From assembly GCA_002254385.1 (NCBI GenBank), contig NJDO01000005.1, positions 1 to 28,784 on the forward strand: a stretch of DNA of 28,784 nt, read 5' to 3'. Each line of letters opens with the position of its first letter. Position 1 is the first letter of the stretch. Below are positions 7,173 to 16,210 of this stretch, one piece after another. Origin of the DNA: Thermoplasmatales archaeon ex4484_6. GTDB lineage: Archaea > Thermoplasmatota > Penumbrarchaeia > Penumbrarchaeales > Penumbrarchaeaceae. Below the pieces are notes generated by a model. That model saw only the letters and a program-made list of their open reading frames with translations. It had not been told where the DNA came from and ran no database searches. A program made the position numbers and the translations under genes.

Positions 7173-8795
7173 ATGGATATGAAAAGAAGAGCGGTATTTG
7201 CCCTCATTGCGGCCGCGATAATCATCAACATCGCATTCGGCATCGTGAATGATGGGTTCCCCTTCGACCTTGGCGGGAAGATGGGTGAGAGCTCCATCGT
7301 ACCCGATGAAACCATGGCGGTCCACATCCCCTCCCTCAGGGATGGAGACATCATCGGTTCCTCCTGCAACATGTCACTGTCGATGGTCATATCGGATGAT
7401 GAAGGGACCGAGGGAGGATATTACGACATATCCGGATACACCACCCGGATAGTAGGGGAACTGACGCTGACCAGCGACCTGAAGGGGACATACTCACTCT
7501 CCCATTCACTGAACGGAACCGAGGACATATCCCTATCGGGAACCATATCGAGAACAAGGACAACGAGGATCAACGAGGACGGGGCACCCGAGTCCGAGGT
7601 GACCGACACCACCATATCCGTACACGGCCCGAAGAGATTCGGCTCGACCTCGAGCATAACATCGAAATCGAAAGGGAGCTCCTCGCTGAGACCGGACCTC
7701 GTATGGATGGCGGTGATGGAGGAGGCGGATCTTCTCACGGAGACCTCCGGGGGGAGCGTTGTGTTCGATCTTGACCTCCAGGAGGCAGGCGCCCTCATCC
7801 CGGATATAACCCTTGGATGGAGTGTGGTTTCTGTTCGGGAGGAGGTCGATGGAAGATACGCCCTCATACACGGGAGCACCAGGATAGGGGGAAGTGGAGA
7901 GGTTGCTTTCGACATCGAGATGAAGGACGGGGTCCCGTGGCCGTTTCGCATGAAGCTGACGATGAACGGCCTTTTCAATACGGAGGAAGGACCCGCGGAC
8001 CTGCACCTCACAATGGGGGAAGACCTCCGGGAGGTATCCCCGGGTACGGGCAGGGAGTTTCCGTTCCTTCTCGTGGAGCCGTTCGGTCCGCCCTTCGTAT
8101 CCGGCAAACCGGACAGCATGATGAACATCCCGGAGGAGGGAGGGGACACGGAATTCAGGGCTTCACCAAGGGAGGTGCTGGATTTCTGCATGGATCAGAG
8201 CTCCCACCTGAAGGGGATGATCGATCAATACGGCCCGGATGACCTCACCTTCGTCACCATCTCCTACTCAAGGAATGACACTACCGACTGGCTCTGGAAC
8301 TGGAACATCACGATCGCATCCCCGCCCGTTGACGGGATCTCCGACACCCTCTCCCTGGAGGTCTCTGTCGATGGGGGCGGCATCATCGAACAGACACGGT
8401 TCAACCTTGTCGGAGAAACGATGGGAAAGGGATTCAGGTATCCGGACCCCGGCAGACATCTCATCACCCTCAGGACGTTCGAGGAGAATCTGAGAAGATC
8501 GGATTATGCCGACCCCATGTTCAGGATGGACACGTTCTCCCAGACATTCAAACTGGACATCATGAGCAAGGGAGATACCTCATCGAGCATCGGTTCGGTA
8601 CTGTTCATGAACATCCTGGGTGTCGAGAGGGCCAGGACGGGGGACCTGTTCATCTCCAGGGTCCTCGACAGGTCCGACCCCTCCAGGATGTACGTGGTTG
8701 TCATGAATGGCGGCAGCGGGAACGTGATACAGACAATGAACGTTCAGGGGGCCGGTGTCGCTCTCTTCAATACCTACGGCTTCGATCTCGCCTAG
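7173..8795 (+). CDS. Secreted protein of unknown function, paralogue 2
   Basis: 540 residues, with an N-terminal KRR and hydrophobic segment (AVFALIAAAIIINIAFGIV), then an extracellular-looking region rich in Ser, Thr, Asp and Gly. Blocks similar to the gene before it can be lined up by eye: HIPSLRDGD here against TVPAMKIGD there near the N-terminus; SSHLKGMIDQY against SPSLRAFLDEY in the last third; LWNWNITI against WWNLSFSY just after. ATG codons at 7164, 7173 and 7179 are all in frame; AAGGATG directly abuts the first, so 7173 is preferred but not certain. The stop codon shares the four bases CTAG with the stop of the convergent epimerase gene. Function unknown; probably co-transcribed with paralogue 1. 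Confidence 0.82.
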   Translation: MDMKRRAVFALIAAAIIINIAFGIVNDGFPFDLGGKMGESSIVPDETMAVHIPSLRDGDIIGSSCNMSLSMVISDDEGTEGGYYDISGYTTRIVGELTLTSDLKGTYSLSHSLNGTEDISLSGTISRTRTTRINEDGAPESEVTDTTISVHGPKRFGSTSSITSKSKGSSSLRPDLVWMAVMEEADLLTETSGGSVVFDLDLQEAGALIPDITLGWSVVSVREEVDGRYALIHGSTRIGGSGEVAFDIEMKDGVPWPFRMKLTMNGLFNTEEGPADLHLTMGEDLREVSPGTGREFPFLLVEPFGPPFVSGKPDSMMNIPEEGGDTEFRASPREVLDFCMDQSSHLKGMIDQYGPDDLTFVTISYSRNDTTDWLWNWNITIASPPVDGISDTLSLEVSVDGGGIIEQTRFNLVGETMGKGFRYPDPGRHLITLRTFEENLRRSDYADPMFRMDTFSQTFKLDIMSKGDTSSSIGSVLFMNILGVERARTGDLFISRVLDRSDPSRMYVVVMNGGSGNVIQTMNVQGAGVALFNTYGFDLA

Positions 8796-9466
8796 ACGGC
8801 GTTCACCGCATCCATTATGGACCTTATATTGCCCCTTATATCCCGGTCGTTCCTGCTGAACACGGCTGACCCTGCCACAATGATGTCGGCGCCCGCCTCC
8901 ACTACCGGGCCGGCTGTCAGGGGATCCACTCCCCCGTCCACCTCCACAAGAACGTCAAGACCCCGATCCCTGATCATGTCCGAAACACTTCTTATCCTGT
9001 CCAGGGACGAGGGTATGAAGGACTGGCCGCCGAAACCCGGATTGACACTCATTATCAGGACCATATGTATGCTGTCCAGAACCCACTCGAGTGTGGAAAG
9101 GGGCGTGGCAGGGTTCAGGGTAACCGACGGTCTGGCACCTGCTTCCGAGATCGATTGAAGGACCATGTTCAGGTGATCGGTGGACTCCACGTGAACCGTA
9201 ACGATATCGGCACCCGCTTCCGCGAACATCGGCGCGTACCGGTCCGGGTCCGATATCATCAGATGGACATCCAGTTCCATATCGGTCTCCTTCCTCAACC
9301 ATTTGACCAGGGGAAGACCGAACGTGATGTTGGGGACGAAATGACCGTCCATCACATCCACATGAAGCATGTCCACACCAGCATCAAGGAGCCGGGAAAT
9401 CTCCCCTTTGAGGTCGAAGAGATTGGCGGACAGGATGGATGGAGAGAGCCTTACCATGGTTATCAT
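8792..9466 (-). CDS. rpe: Ribulose-phosphate 3-epimerase
   Basis: A TIM-barrel epimerase of 224 residues, full length. Signature elements in order are LSPSILSANLFDL (substrate Ser), MLHVDVMDGHFVPNITFG with the metal ligands His and Asp, DVHLM with the second His, MSVNPGFGGQSF (phosphate loop), VEVDGGV with the catalytic Asp, and ADIIVAGSAVF. It interconverts ribulose 5-phosphate and xylulose 5-phosphate in the pentose phosphate pathway. The frame also opens at a TTG (9478) behind AGGAG and at a third ATG (9457); 9466 is a compromise between them. It lies 49 bases downstream of the M14 peptidase in the same direction and overlaps its convergent neighbour by four bases. Confidence 0.93.
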   Translation of the reverse strand: MITMVRLSPSILSANLFDLKGEISRLLDAGVDMLHVDVMDGHFVPNITFGLPLVKWLRKETDMELDVHLMISDPDRYAPMFAEAGADIVTVHVESTDHLNMVLQSISEAGARPSVTLNPATPLSTLEWVLDSIHMVLIMSVNPGFGGQSFIPSSLDRIRSVSDMIRDRGLDVLVEVDGGVDPLTAGPVVEAGADIIVAGSAVFSRNDRDIRGNIRSIMDAVNAV

Positions 9467-9515
9467 GGGATGATGCAACTACTCCTACTTGAAATCAACC
9501 TGTATCATGCCTCCT

Positions 9516-12182
9516 CTAGGGGGGAGGCGGTGCCCTCCTCGGGAGAGAGCTCTCATCCCGCCCCGTCCCTCCGGAGGTTCCGCGTTCGACATTCTCCCGG
9601 GAGCGACCGGGGGTTTCGGGACGGCCAGCCCGACCCTTCTCCTGTTGAAACTTCCTCCCGTTTGCCCTGTAGCTGAGGTAGGATATCAGAAGGATAATCA
9701 CGGCCATCACCAAGACGAACAACAGTATCTTCCAGGGAAATGAATGGTGCTCCTCCGGACCCTTGTCACTGCCCTGGCTGACCTCGAACGACCCCTTTCC
9801 ATCCGTGATTTCCATATCGACCTCTTTGCCCAGGCCGTATAGAAAGGACCCGCTGACATCCGCCGTGATACGGTATTCTCCCGGATCATCCGGTTTTCCG
9901 ATGGACCCGAAAAAAGCTCCCGGTGGTTCATCGATGTTCAATCCCTCCTCGACGATAAGCTCGTACAGACGCTCCCGTTCCTCCACTGTCATCCCTTCTG
10001 CACTCTTCCATTCAAGCGGGATCACCGTCCAGGTTCCGTCGGGAGCCGTCAGGGTAATCGTGTATTCGATCCTGTCGAATACGGGGGTCAATATCTCCGG
10101 ACCGTCATAGAAGGCCATTACCAGACACGGTCCGAATTCCAGTGTATCCCCTTCCACGAACACCGGGATCCGGGACAGTTCGATCTCTCCCTCAAGATGC
10201 AGCTCGATGGAGTCCTCCGAGACACCCGGGTACGTGCAGACCCTCAGATAGGCGGCCCCGCCATAATCGGAGAGATCCACCTCGAGCACCGATACTCCAT
10301 TCCCCCGGGAGATGATGACATCCGGACCAACGATCCAGGGATCGCCTCCACCGGACCATCCGGCCCCGTCCCATGGAGCATCCTGTGTCCTCGAGATCCC
10401 CCATATCACGGGTACCGTTCTTTGAGCACCATCGACACCCACAAGCACCCTGAGCACATCATCCCTGTTCACAACAAGGGTGTTGCGTAGTATCCTCACC
10501 CCGGGAACGATTGTAACATTCCCCTCCCAGGAGATCACACCATTCTCGAGCTGCAGATCCACAATGAGTTTTGCCGCACCCTCGGACATGATTGTGGGAA
10601 AGCTCAGTACACCCCCGAGCTTCTCCACCTCCTCGATCGTGTAGTTGACCGAGGAGGACCAAACACCCATCACCGTGCTGATCGAAACCCCCGATACGTT
10701 CTCTCCGTTCAGATCGATATCGATCAATACCTGACCCGTATCTCCGGCCCCCACATACTCATCATACAGGCGAACCTCGAATGATGCGTTGTGTTCCACC
10801 TGACCCGGCTGCTGGGTCATCGTCTGTCCCGTCCCGGTCCGGAACATCAAGGCAGACCTTGAATTGGCCAGAACCGATTGTGGTGCTATCGAGGGGAAAG
10901 CTCCGTCGTGCAGGTCGTTCCAGCCTTCATCCGGCCAAACCTCAAGGATTATCTCATGATCGTTACCATTCCCTTCACATATCGTTGAGGTATCGATGGA
11001 TATGGAGAAGTCCATCTCAGGGAGCAGATCGGCCGATGTCCACCTGATCTCCGGATCGACAGGGGTTCCGTCCCACGTCAATTCGACCGGGGGAACGGAT
11101 GCCGCCCCGGTGACGGTCCCGTTAAGGTAAAGGATGCTGCCCGACAGATCCGTCTCCACCTCCATCCACGGGGAGGCCAGCTCACATGCCGCGTAGCATA
11201 TTCTTGCACCCCTCCCGAGGGCCCCGCCGTCATCCGTGGACGGGTCCCAGAGATGATCCAGATTGCCCAGAACCGGGGGATCCCTTCCCTTGTTGTTGTG
11301 CAGCTCCACGGTGGCAGTGAACGTTGACCACGGAAGCTGCATGTCCATGGAATAGAGCATGTTGGGCAGAAACGTCGAGCCGTAGAGGTGATCATCGAAT
11401 GCGCCCTCCAGCTCGCTGACATATGTGAAGTCGTTTGCGGGTCCGTGGATCATATGCACACCCGATGATGCCGAGAGGACCCGCCCTACATCTGAGAAGC
11501 AGATATCATCCGGTGTTTCGGTTCCCACCCCCGGAGCTCCCCATGTGTAGAAGATGCCCTGGGAGCCGGTATGGAAGGACAGAGCAATGGAGAAGGGGTA
11601 CATGGCTGCAAGCGAGTGGACCGTGAAGGCCCCGGCCGTTGTGAGGGGTATCCCGTCGGACACGGATGATATCGACGACGGCTGGAAGGGATAATCCCTG
11701 TTGGGATCATCACCGTTCTCGTCTACCCTTGTACCCATGTCGAGCCCGTAAGGGTTCACAACCGGAAGTATTGCAATATTGATGGAGGTCACGATGCGCA
11801 GGGCCATCGGATCCCCGGCATCGTATGAGTCCAGCAGATGAAGTGCGAAGGAGAGAACGGCCTCGGCGGAATCCGGTTCGTCACCGTGATGTGAACCGAT
11901 GAGCATGACCCACGGCCTCTCATCGGTCCTGTTGCCGACGAAGAGAATCGGGATCACCCTGCCGCCGGGTATATCCCTTGTTCCGAGGAGCTCCTGTGCG
12001 GTGGAGTACCATGCGATCGAGGGATGGGACGAGGCGGCATCGGACAGAAGGGCGGCCATCTCGAAACTGTCATGATACCCCGAGATCACCTGGGCCGATG
12101 CATCCTCCACGATAGTCATATTGATGATGGGGGATGACAGCATCAACACCGCAGCAAGCACCATTCTCTTTGTCCATCCCAT
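9516..12182 (-). CDS. Membrane-anchored M14 zinc carboxypeptidase
   Basis: 888 residues. A signal peptide (RMVLAAVLMLSSPI) precedes an M14 peptidase domain covering about residues 35-350: zinc ligands H99 and E102 in SHHGDEP, the third His H204 in SFHTG, the substrate-binding NRDYP (161-165) and the catalytic Glu in TATVELHNN. Behind it come about 450 residues of beta-sandwich-like domains, then a transmembrane helix (ILLFVLVMAVIILLISYLSY) and a basic, Pro-rich cytoplasmic tail of about 50 residues. It should trim peptides outside the cell. The start is ATG 12182: a TATA box at 12204-12212 lies about 25 bases ahead, inside the longer in-frame extension, which excludes that extension. M14 enzymes are typically 300-400 residues; the long C-terminal part is the unusual portion. 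Confidence 0.92.
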   Translation of the reverse strand: MGWTKRMVLAAVLMLSSPIINMTIVEDASAQVISGYHDSFEMAALLSDAASSHPSIAWYSTAQELLGTRDIPGGRVIPILFVGNRTDERPWVMLIGSHHGDEPDSAEAVLSFALHLLDSYDAGDPMALRIVTSINIAILPVVNPYGLDMGTRVDENGDDPNRDYPFQPSSISSVSDGIPLTTAGAFTVHSLAAMYPFSIALSFHTGSQGIFYTWGAPGVGTETPDDICFSDVGRVLSASSGVHMIHGPANDFTYVSELEGAFDDHLYGSTFLPNMLYSMDMQLPWSTFTATVELHNNKGRDPPVLGNLDHLWDPSTDDGGALGRGARICYAACELASPWMEVETDLSGSILYLNGTVTGAASVPPVELTWDGTPVDPEIRWTSADLLPEMDFSISIDTSTICEGNGNDHEIILEVWPDEGWNDLHDGAFPSIAPQSVLANSRSALMFRTGTGQTMTQQPGQVEHNASFEVRLYDEYVGAGDTGQVLIDIDLNGENVSGVSISTVMGVWSSSVNYTIEEVEKLGGVLSFPTIMSEGAAKLIVDLQLENGVISWEGNVTIVPGVRILRNTLVVNRDDVLRVLVGVDGAQRTVPVIWGISRTQDAPWDGAGWSGGGDPWIVGPDVIISRGNGVSVLEVDLSDYGGAAYLRVCTYPGVSEDSIELHLEGEIELSRIPVFVEGDTLEFGPCLVMAFYDGPEILTPVFDRIEYTITLTAPDGTWTVIPLEWKSAEGMTVEERERLYELIVEEGLNIDEPPGAFFGSIGKPDDPGEYRITADVSGSFLYGLGKEVDMEITDGKGSFEVSQGSDKGPEEHHSFPWKILLFVLVMAVIILLISYLSYRANGRKFQQEKGRAGRPETPGRSRENVERGTSGGTGRDESSLPRRAPPPP

Positions 12183-12271
12183 GGATGCGAATCGGAAAGA
12201 AAGTATTAATATGAATTGGAGGGAACGCCCCGGGAAGCGAACCATGATCGGCCTTCGGCGCCCAAACCATT

Positions 12272-12279
12272 GATATACC
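12272..12279 (+). promoter_or_regulatory. TATA box of dph2
   Basis: GATATACC centred about 24 bases before the ATG at 12299. At that spacing transcription would begin at or next to the start codon, so the dph2 mRNA is predicted to be leaderless; no Shine-Dalgarno sequence is present. Confidence 0.55.
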
Positions 12280-12298
12280 CTTATGTTCTCTTCTCCCC

Positions 12299-13354
12299 AT
12301 GGACCCGGAGAACATCTTTCCCTCCTTCGACATCGATGTCGAGGGGATCATCACCGCGATTGCCGAAAATGGTTACCGGAAGGTGCTTCTCCAGGGCCCC
12401 GAAGGATTGAAGAGAGGGCTGCCCCTCCTTGCGGAGATCATCGAAAAGGGAACGGGTGCCCGGGTGCTGATAGATGCCGAGCCCTGTTTCGGGGCATGTG
12501 ATCATGCCGGGGAGAGAGCCCTTGCCGCCGGAGCGGATGCACTGATACATATCGGACACAGCGACATACCCTCGATGGACCGGAACATGCCCGTTCCCGT
12601 TCATTTCTTCCACGCGGAGATGAAGGTGAAGTGGGACATGCTGCATGCGGGTCTGAAAAAGATAGTTGAGACCGTATCGTCGAAAAGGATCGCCCTTTTC
12701 ACGACGGTTCAGCACATCTCTCTCCTGGATCAGGCAAAAAGGTTCCTGGAGGATCACTCGGCAACGGTCCTGATCGGCGAACCCGGCGGGAGAGAGGCAT
12801 TCCCCGGCCAGGTGCTCGGATGCTCCTTTTCCGCGGCAGAGGGGCTCGAACTCGAGAATGCCTCCCTTCTCTTCATGGGAACGGGCAGGTTCCATCCGAT
12901 GGGGCTGTCAACCTCAACAGGAAAGGAGGTCCATACCCTTGATCCCGTGACAGGGGCGGTAGGGAAGATCACCACGATGGAGAGGGAGAGGTTCCTCAGA
13001 AAGAGGTTCGGATCCATCCAGAAGGCCAGGGATCTCCTTGACGGGGGGTGCATGACGGGAATACTCATAGGTTCCAAACCCGGTCAGAGGAGGGTAGAGC
13101 TTGCCAGCGATATGGCCGATCTTCTCGATGTGAAGGGTTACGATTACCGGATGATCGTCATGGACTCCGTCGCCCCCATGAAGCTCTTCACCCTCGGTCT
13201 CGACCTCGTTATCAACACGGCCTGTCCCAGGATAGCACTGGATGATTCCGTGAGCTATGTCAGACAGGGGATCGTGATGATCACACCGGTGGAACTGAGG
13301 ATGGCCCTGGATGAGCTCCCCTGGTCCGAATACAGATTCGATGAGGAATGGTAG
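12299..13354 (+). CDS. dph2: 2-(3-amino-3-carboxypropyl)histidine synthase (diphthamide biosynthesis, archaeal Dph2)
   Basis: 351 residues, typical of archaeal Dph2, which works as a homodimer. The noncanonical radical-SAM cluster cysteines are present: C63 in EPCFGACD, C175 in VLGCSF and C309 in NTACPR; these come from the three different domains, as in the Pyrococcus enzyme. LLQGPEGLKRGL near the N-terminus and HIGHSD are further family marks. It moves the 3-amino-3-carboxypropyl group of S-adenosylmethionine to a histidine of elongation factor 2, the first step of diphthamide formation, a pathway restricted to archaea and eukaryotes. A TATA box at 12272 suggests a leaderless transcript. 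The cupin gene begins two bases beyond its stop and is probably co-transcribed. Confidence 0.95.
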   Translation: MDPENIFPSFDIDVEGIITAIAENGYRKVLLQGPEGLKRGLPLLAEIIEKGTGARVLIDAEPCFGACDHAGERALAAGADALIHIGHSDIPSMDRNMPVPVHFFHAEMKVKWDMLHAGLKKIVETVSSKRIALFTTVQHISLLDQAKRFLEDHSATVLIGEPGGREAFPGQVLGCSFSAAEGLELENASLLFMGTGRFHPMGLSTSTGKEVHTLDPVTGAVGKITTMERERFLRKRFGSIQKARDLLDGGCMTGILIGSKPGQRRVELASDMADLLDVKGYDYRMIVMDSVAPMKLFTLGLDLVINTACPRIALDDSVSYVRQGIVMITPVELRMALDELPWSEYRFDEEW

Positions 13355-13355
13355 C

Positions 13356-13694
13356 ATGAATGATCATGGGCATCTCAAGGTCATTGACCTGAACGAGATC
13401 GAGAGAACAACACCGGATCGATGGTTCAACTGCACCCTGTCAAAGGTCAACGACTCGCTTGTGAGAATGGGGATATTCGAGGGTGAGTTCCACTGGCACC
13501 ATCATGACCGTGAGGACGAATTCTTCTTTGTCGTTTCGGGAAAGCTGCTTCTGGATCTGAAGGAACGGACTGTGGAGCTTCTCCCGGGCCAGGGGTTCAC
13601 GGTACCCGGGGGGGTGGAACATCGAACAAGAGCTGTCGAGAGGACCGTTGTTCTGATGGTGGAGGGGGATACGGTAAAACCAGCAGGGGATTGA
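13356..13694 (+). CDS. Small single-domain cupin protein
   Basis: 112 residues with both cupin motifs almost perfect: HHH(X)4E(X)6G at 48-62 (ligands H48, H50, E55) and G(X)5PGG(X)2H at 78-89 (ligand H89), so a metal-binding beta-barrel is expected. The substrate cannot be told; such proteins include isomerases, dioxygenases and mannose-6-phosphate isomerase-like sugar enzymes. The family's final Asn is not evident. ATG 13356 is chosen because GAGGA lies about nine bases upstream and the longer frame overlaps dph2. It follows dph2 by one base, so one transcript is likely, but a link to diphthamide is not established. It converges on the macro-domain gene 16 bases away. Confidence 0.85.
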   Translation: MNDHGHLKVIDLNEIERTTPDRWFNCTLSKVNDSLVRMGIFEGEFHWHHHDREDEFFFVVSGKLLLDLKERTVELLPGQGFTVPGGVEHRTRAVERTVVLMVEGDTVKPAGD

Positions 13695-13710
13695 GGGAAA
13701 AGCGGCGGGT

Positions 13711-14253
13711 TCAGTCCGCTTCAAGTTTCTTCAGCTGCCTCTCCAGCTCCTCCGCGAAGATATCATGGGTCTCCCTGTCGTACAGGCATATGAGGACCCT
13801 CCCGGGAAAGGATCCACGGGATGACGCCAGATATTCGATTATCGTGGATATCATTATCCTGGCGCAGCGCTCCCGGGGAAAGCCGAATATCCCGGCGGAG
13901 ATTGCGGGAAACGCAACGGACCCGATTCTCCTCTCGCGAGCCAGTTCCAGGGAGCTCCTGACAGCGGATGACAGCTTCCTGTCCTCGTCACCCTCCCCCA
14001 TCCGCGGACCCACCGCGTGGATGACATGACGGGCTTTCAGGTTCCCGCCGGTCGTGATGACCGCAGTCCCGACCGGGGTCCCGCCTATCCCATCGCATTC
14101 CCTCTGGATGGCAGGTCCTCCCCTTGACCTTATGGCACCGGCGACGCCCCCTCCAAGGATGAGCCTGGAATTGGCGGCATTCACGACGGCATCCACGTCC
14201 AGTTCAGTGATATCTCCCGTCGTCAGCTCGAGGATCTTGCCGCTGATCTTCAT
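13711..14253 (-). CDS. Macro-domain protein (ADP-ribose binding / O-acetyl-ADP-ribose deacetylase-like)
   Basis: 180 residues, essentially one macro domain. Seen are GDITELDVDAVVNAANS (12-29) with the adenine-binding Asp and the Asn pair of the catalytic loop, the glycine-rich GGGVAGAI (34-41), VIHAVGP (77-83) and the phosphate-binding SAGIFGFP (119-126). This is the MacroD/YmdB-like pattern, so hydrolysis of ADP-ribose esters or removal of ADP-ribose from proteins is likely; tight ADP-ribose binding alone is also possible. The chosen ATG follows GGGAG by four bases, and a TATA-like sequence at 14285-14296 fits; two upstream ATGs in frame are less likely. No PARP or sirtuin gene is nearby. 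Confidence 0.92.
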   Translation of the reverse strand: MKISGKILELTTGDITELDVDAVVNAANSRLILGGGVAGAIRSRGGPAIQRECDGIGGTPVGTAVITTGGNLKARHVIHAVGPRMGEGDEDRKLSSAVRSSLELARERRIGSVAFPAISAGIFGFPRERCARIMISTIIEYLASSRGSFPGRVLICLYDRETHDIFAEELERQLKKLEAD

Positions 14254-14349
14254 GAAGCTCCCTCGATCCATGAACGTGTTCCATGAAATATCTATCCTGC
14301 GGGAGAGGAGCTTCAATGCAAAAAAATATCTCCTCCCTCCCGGCAGGTG

Positions 14350-16092
14350 TCAGGTCCCCTTGACCCTGACCTCTTCAATTCCTCCCGATGCCTTTCTCTT
14401 CCGGTACCAGATGTACAGTGCGGCCCCGAGCATGATCATACCCAGCGGGACGATGATGTAGAGCACGGCTCCTCCTCCTGCCTTCTCGTGCGCCGTGACC
14501 GTGATATTCCGGGTCAATGTGCTGCGCATGTCGTCCATGTTTATCACCTTCAGGGAGATATCATAGGCACCACCCCTTTCGAAGGTATGCTCGGACCTTA
14601 TGCCGGTGGAATTGGTTCCGTCCCCCCAGTCCCAGAGATATGCGGATATGCCCTTCCCGTTCATATCGTATGATCCGGATGCATCAACACGAACGGTGAG
14701 TCCGTGAGTCTCGTTCTCGAAAAATGCCACCGGACCCACCCCCTCCTTCATGAAGGGGCTCTCTAGCTGCTTCGCGAACATCACCTTCGATTTCCTTGCT
14801 CCGGGGCCGTCATCCCCGTCATTCCCGAAAGTGACTATCAACCTTCCCATCTCGTCCACATCGCAGGTGAAGAAATCCCCCAGGTCCCTGTCCGCATTTC
14901 CACCGGTCCCGGTCGTCCTGATACCCCCGGTGTGAACATAGTCGAGGATGGGGGTTATCAGGAAAGAGACATTCTCCGAGAGGGCATCCGTCGTTATCGC
15001 CGCATAGGCTCCCCAGTCGGCATCCGTTATCTCGTCGGAGGTTCCGTTGGTTTCCGGAGTGTCATACCAGGTCAGTGCCACCCTTCCCGGGTCTCCCACC
15101 GTCACCCAGGGCATGACCCTCGTCCCGTCGGTGTCGGTGACACGGGTGATGGACCAGGTCCGGGCTTTGTCCGTTGACACTCCCAGGAATACGTGTTCCT
15201 GGGTGGACCAGGCCAGATAGACATTACCCTCATCGTCCACATCGGCCGCAATGAAGATGTTCTGAACATCCTCATCCGTCGTCAGCACCTGGTATCTGCT
15301 GAACGAATCCGCCCCATCAGTGGAAACATAGATGGCAATCCCCCCTCCGTCCTTGTTGGGAAGATATATGGTTCCATCATTCTGGTCCACGGCGAAGTGG
15401 TCCCTAGAACCCACGCTCGATGTGACGGGAGTACGATGGTTGCCCATTGTCCACATCAGCCCCCTGCTGCTCCACTGCGACCTCTGGATGACGAGTCCCT
15501 GGGGGATGTCGTTGTATATCATGTAAAGCGTCTCGGACTGGGCACCCGGAAACGTTCCCACGGTGGGCCCCATCGCAAGCCACTGGCGGTCCCCCACGCG
15601 CGTCACGGTGGCCAGAGGGTTCCTTATCCAGGTGTCTCCTCCGTCCTTGGACGTGTCGATGGTCGAGCTCCACAGATAGAGATCGGTATAGTAGATGGTG
15701 CCGTCGCTGGCTATCGCCGTGTAGGAATCCCCGGACCCGAGTGCGTTCCTGCCGTAATCGTGAGCCTCCCATGTGTCCCCGTGGTCCTTCGATATCCACA
15801 GGTTCCCGCTCTGTCCTCCACCTATACCGGTGGGGGAATCGATGTACAGCCACTCTCCACCGGAAACACCCGGACCGGCAACGATGTGGGGTTCGAATCC
15901 GTCTCCCTCGGAATCGGGGAGCTCCATGACGAAGAAGTCGATGGCCCTGTGTTCGTTCGAGGGCGCATCCCGGACCCCTGCCTCCTGGGCGCCGGCGAGA
16001 GGTTGGATGAAAAGGGGGGCTGCGAGCAGAAGCAGAACGAATGCGGACAGGGGTATGCTGCCTGAACGGTGGAATGAACCGTTTGATATCAT
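14350..16092 (-). CDS. Surface sialidase-like (Asp-box) protein with PKD domain and membrane anchor
   Basis: 580 residues. A signal peptide (about 12-35, ending LAGAQ) is followed by a beta-propeller-like part with repeated Asp-boxes: SKDHGDTW (101-108), SKDGGDTW (148-155), STDGADSF and STDKARTW. Next comes one PKD domain (DASGSYDMNGKG..YLWDWGDGT..HTFERGGAYDISLKV), and a C-terminal transmembrane helix (VLYIIVPLGMIMLGAALYIWY) with a basic tail. Asp-box propellers occur in sialidases, photosystem assembly factors and sugar-binding proteins; sialidase catalytic Arg triad residues cannot be confirmed by eye, so glycan binding or hydrolysis is only possible. A TATA-like sequence at 16117-16130 (minus strand CATTAAAGATAAAC) supports the ATG at 16092. 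It has the same fold as the next gene. Confidence 0.85.
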   Translation of the reverse strand: MISNGSFHRSGSIPLSAFVLLLLAAPLFIQPLAGAQEAGVRDAPSNEHRAIDFFVMELPDSEGDGFEPHIVAGPGVSGGEWLYIDSPTGIGGGQSGNLWISKDHGDTWEAHDYGRNALGSGDSYTAIASDGTIYYTDLYLWSSTIDTSKDGGDTWIRNPLATVTRVGDRQWLAMGPTVGTFPGAQSETLYMIYNDIPQGLVIQRSQWSSRGLMWTMGNHRTPVTSSVGSRDHFAVDQNDGTIYLPNKDGGGIAIYVSTDGADSFSRYQVLTTDEDVQNIFIAADVDDEGNVYLAWSTQEHVFLGVSTDKARTWSITRVTDTDGTRVMPWVTVGDPGRVALTWYDTPETNGTSDEITDADWGAYAAITTDALSENVSFLITPILDYVHTGGIRTTGTGGNADRDLGDFFTCDVDEMGRLIVTFGNDGDDGPGARKSKVMFAKQLESPFMKEGVGPVAFFENETHGLTVRVDASGSYDMNGKGISAYLWDWGDGTNSTGIRSEHTFERGGAYDISLKVINMDDMRSTLTRNITVTAHEKAGGGAVLYIIVPLGMIMLGAALYIWYRKRKASGGIEEVRVKGT

Positions 16093-16210
16093 GATCGTCG
16101 CATAGCGCTATGGAGCGTTTATCTTTAATGATTTTGGTTCCAGCGCTCAAACCTTTTCGATCGTGCCTCCCACTGATCCGACATGACGGAGATAACGGAG
16201 GATGGTCGTG

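Noticed and set aside
15193..16065. A 290-codon plus-strand frame over the PKD/Asp-box gene
   Set aside because: It is antisense to clear Asp-box motifs and the signal peptide; no domain of its own.
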